Source: Candidatus Falkowiibacteriota bacterium (lineage in GTDB: Bacteria; Patescibacteriota; Patescibacteriia; Patescibacteriales; UBA12465). Taken from it: a stretch of DNA of 6,615 nucleotides. Both the position numbers and the translations under genes were made by a program. The stretch spans positions 1-6,615 of the forward strand of contig CAIOGK010000112.1 in NCBI GenBank assembly GCA_903857815.1, read 5' to 3'. This document shows, in pieces, positions 4,652-6,615 of the stretch; the stretch's first letter is position 1, and every line of letters starts with the position of its first letter. The notes under the pieces were generated by a model. The model saw only the letters and a program-made list of their open reading frames with translations, was not told where the DNA came from and made no database searches.

Positions 4652-6615
4652 TTAATTGTTTTTTAAACTATCCTCATATAATCTAGACAATCTGACAACA
4701 ACCGGTGACATACGACGCAATGTTTTACCTTTATGAATTAATACCGCGGACAAACCATCGGCCATAATAATCCGCAACTTTTTATTCTGTTTAGTTTTTT
4801 GGCATAATTCCTCTAAACGCGAGGTATCAGTAATAAATTCTAAAGTATAATCGATAAATGCATACTCAGATTTTTTAATTGGCGGATAATGTTTGTTAAT
4901 TAAATTATACCAATAGCGACGGAGATATTTACGCCAAATTTTTCCTGAGATATATAATAATTTATCTATATTTTCTCCATAAGTAGCCGGCGGATAAAAT
5001 ATCTTATCTAAAAAATAACGAATTCCCTGCCGCATGGCTTCCGCTTCTTGAAATTCCGCATCTAGCGGCAAAGAATCCTGCCATTGCTTTATATTATACT
5101 CTATTAAATCCTGTTTACCAGACAAAATATCGTTTATTATATTAACTTTAGAGCCTGGAGCTTTCGGCCAAATACTATTATCTTCAGAATCCATCGGAAC
5201 TGTCTCACTCAAATCTAATGATGGGATAAATGTACGCCAATGATAAAATCTAATAGCTTTCACTAAATGTTCCCAGGTAAACTCGAAATTAATCATTAAA
5301 TCTAATTTTTTCTTATACTCTTCCTGCGTAATGGCTACTTGTATAAAATCATCATCTGGATAAGTCATGTTGCCAGCATAAGCAAGAACGGGAATCCCCA
5401 ACCTAGCCGCCTCCTGGCCGACTGTTGACCAAGAAACGAGACATAAATCTGCTAATTCCATTAAGTCATAACTTGAAATTTGATCATCAGGCCAAATAAT
5501 ATAAAAATTCTTAGTATTTTCTGTAAATAAAGATTTTAGATGTTTTAAATATAATGAATCAAAACCAAATTGCCTAGAACCTTCGCGAGGATGAATTCTC
5601 ACTATAATTTGAATGTCTTCTCTGCTTAACGCATAGTCGCGCAACATAACTAACCAGGATGCTTGGTTGGGAAAAGCATCAATAATAGGCGCTCCTTCTT
5701 TCCATGTTTTCATCAAAATATCTACACCTAAACGCTCGTCACTACTGCTGGTATAAACTATGATTGTTTTCTTTGTATGACTTAATTTTAATTTATCAAA
5801 AATAGATGCCGGATCGCCATTTTTTTTATTCGAAAATATGTGTGATCCGCCGGGACCAAAAAGACGGAAAACACTATCAGCCCAACACTGCTCTATTGAC
5901 TCTGGTCTTATGGGAATATGTTTAAAAATATTCCATTTTTGGCAATGAGGATAAAGAGAATAACCAATTGCTAAATTCCCAATTAAAAATCTTGATGCAT
6001 CTATCCCAAAATGTACTGGGTAAGTTAGCGCCATCCGTGGAACATTATTTGATTCGGCGCTATAACGAACTGCCTGGCATTGAGCATAATCATTAAATGT
6101 CATTATAACAGATGGTTGAAAATGCAAACAAATACGATTAGTGATGGCAACAGTTAACGCGGTATTTTTTATATATGCTAAATATAATTCTTTTTGTTCA
6201 TTAGAAATATCTAAAGAATAGGGGGTTTTTGTTTCAAGTATAAAATCGTATTGAGCGATTTTCCCTACAGCAAATTCTTTAAACATTATCTTTTCTAAAT
6301 CCTCGCTTGGAACATCAACGAGTTTATCAATTTCGGCCATAATATTATCATCTATAAAGTCTGAAAGTTCAATTGTTGAAAATTTATATTTTCGTTGCGC
6401 AATTTTGAAGTATTTATTATTAATTTTATTAATCTTTAACTTTTCTTTTTTAGAAAGTTCAGCCGAGAATCTATGCATAGCCATAATTGGACTGCGCAAC
6501 ATTTGTCCGGTATCATGAGTAACTAAAATTTTACCACCTCTTTTTTTAATAGCATCTCCTAAAATAGAAAGACCTCGCATATAAGAATATATACCCGCCT
6601 CTGGTATAAAAATAA
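4652..6615 (-). CDS. large GT-B-type surface-polysaccharide glycosyltransferase (5' end cut by window)
   Basis: Probable GT-B glycosyltransferase of a surface polysaccharide. Residues are numbered from the first visible Met at 6580, which gives 642 residues, but the frame stays open through 11 more codons to the window edge (IFIPEAGIYSY), and these read like the true first strand of the fold leading into MRGLSILGDAIKKRGGKILVTH. The real start therefore probably lies outside. The second Rossmann domain shows KTIIVYTSSSDER (271-283), QIIVRIHPREG (324-334), and SYDLMELADLCLVSWSTVG (370-388) running into QEAARLGIPVLAYAG (389-403), the pattern of capsule-synthesis and CDP-glycerol-type transferases with a Ser-Thr loop binding the nucleotide. 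About 140 further residues after 500 form a helical, basic and aromatic tail with KIWRKYLRRYWYNL (547-560). Donor and acceptor are unknown. It is the first of the visible genes to be transcribed, so the operon promoter is upstream of the window. Confidence 0.82.
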   Translation of the reverse strand, partial: IFIPEAGIYSYMRGLSILGDAIKKRGGKILVTHDTGQMLRSPIMAMHRFSAELSKKEKLKINKINNKYFKIAQRKYKFSTIELSDFIDDNIMAEIDKLVDVPSEDLEKIMFKEFAVGKIAQYDFILETKTPYSLDISNEQKELYLAYIKNTALTVAITNRICLHFQPSVIMTFNDYAQCQAVRYSAESNNVPRMALTYPVHFGIDASRFLIGNLAIGYSLYPHCQKWNIFKHIPIRPESIEQCWADSVFRLFGPGGSHIFSNKKNGDPASIFDKLKLSHTKKTIIVYTSSSDERLGVDILMKTWKEGAPIIDAFPNQASWLVMLRDYALSREDIQIIVRIHPREGSRQFGFDSLYLKHLKSLFTENTKNFYIIWPDDQISSYDLMELADLCLVSWSTVGQEAARLGIPVLAYAGNMTYPDDDFIQVAITQEEYKKKLDLMINFEFTWEHLVKAIRFYHWRTFIPSLDLSETVPMDSEDNSIWPKAPGSKVNIINDILSGKQDLIEYNIKQWQDSLPLDAEFQEAEAMRQGIRYFLDKIFYPPATYGENIDKLLYISGKIWRKYLRRYWYNLINKHYPPIKKSEYAFIDYTLEFITDTSRLEELCQKTKQNKKLRIIMADGLSAVLIHKGKTLRRMSPVVVRLSRLYEDSLKNN

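Noticed and set aside
1..6615. Recoded TGA (Gly or Trp) as in some AT-rich CPR lineages and mollicutes
   Set aside because: The genes read through at full length with the standard code and use TGG for Trp and GGN for Gly. Observed stops are TAA five times and TAG once; the absence of TGA stops in six genes is not evidence by itself.
1..6615. CRISPR array, tRNA or rRNA gene, insertion sequence, terminator hairpin, plus-strand gene
   Set aside because: I looked for each and saw no regular repeats, cloverleaf-like segments, transposase motifs, stem-loop plus T-run in non-coding sequence, or convincing plus-strand coding frame.

Overview
The window is strongly AT-rich (about one third G+C by eye) and comes from a bacterium I cannot name. 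None of the visible gene starts has a Shine-Dalgarno sequence. Five of the six starts that can be located are immediately preceded by AAT. Weak Shine-Dalgarno use and AT-richness would fit several lineages, including Bacteroidota and Patescibacteria (CPR), but nothing here settles it.

Layout: all seven genes lie on the minus strand and are read from right to left, with overlaps or gaps of 9 bases or less. They look like one transcription unit, and both ends are cut by the window. In order of transcription they are: (1) a large GT-B-type surface-polysaccharide glycosyltransferase, 4652-6615, 5' end outside the window; (2) a class I SAM methyltransferase, 3947-4642; (3) a GT-A glycosyltransferase of the kind often labelled GT2 or HlpA-like, 3016-3945; (4) a MetW-like SAM methyltransferase, 2360-3040; (5) a GT8-like GT-A glycosyltransferase with a DSD motif, 1384-2370; (6) a dTDP-sugar 3,4-ketoisomerase of the FdtA/QdtA family, 954-1412; (7) a DegT/DnrJ/EryC1 PLP aminotransferase, 1-952, 3' end outside the window. 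There is no non-coding stretch longer than 9 bases, no convincing plus-strand gene, and no promoter, terminator, RNA gene, CRISPR array or mobile element.

How the genes fit together: the last two genes are the standard pair that turns dTDP-4-keto-6-deoxyglucose into a dTDP-3-amino-3,6-dideoxyhexose (Fuc3N or Qui3N). Three glycosyltransferases of three different fold families would build an oligosaccharide from this and other sugars. Two methyltransferases could decorate a sugar. The simplest reading is the interior of a cell-surface glycan locus (O-antigen, capsule, S-layer glycan or similar) making a possibly methylated 3-amino-deoxysugar glycan. The expected N-acyltransferase, the rmlA/rmlB genes and the flippase or ABC exporter are not in the window.

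The points most worth a second look are the AAT-ATG start context, the divergent MetW-like enzyme away from methionine genes, and the rightmost gene, whose first visible Met is probably internal.
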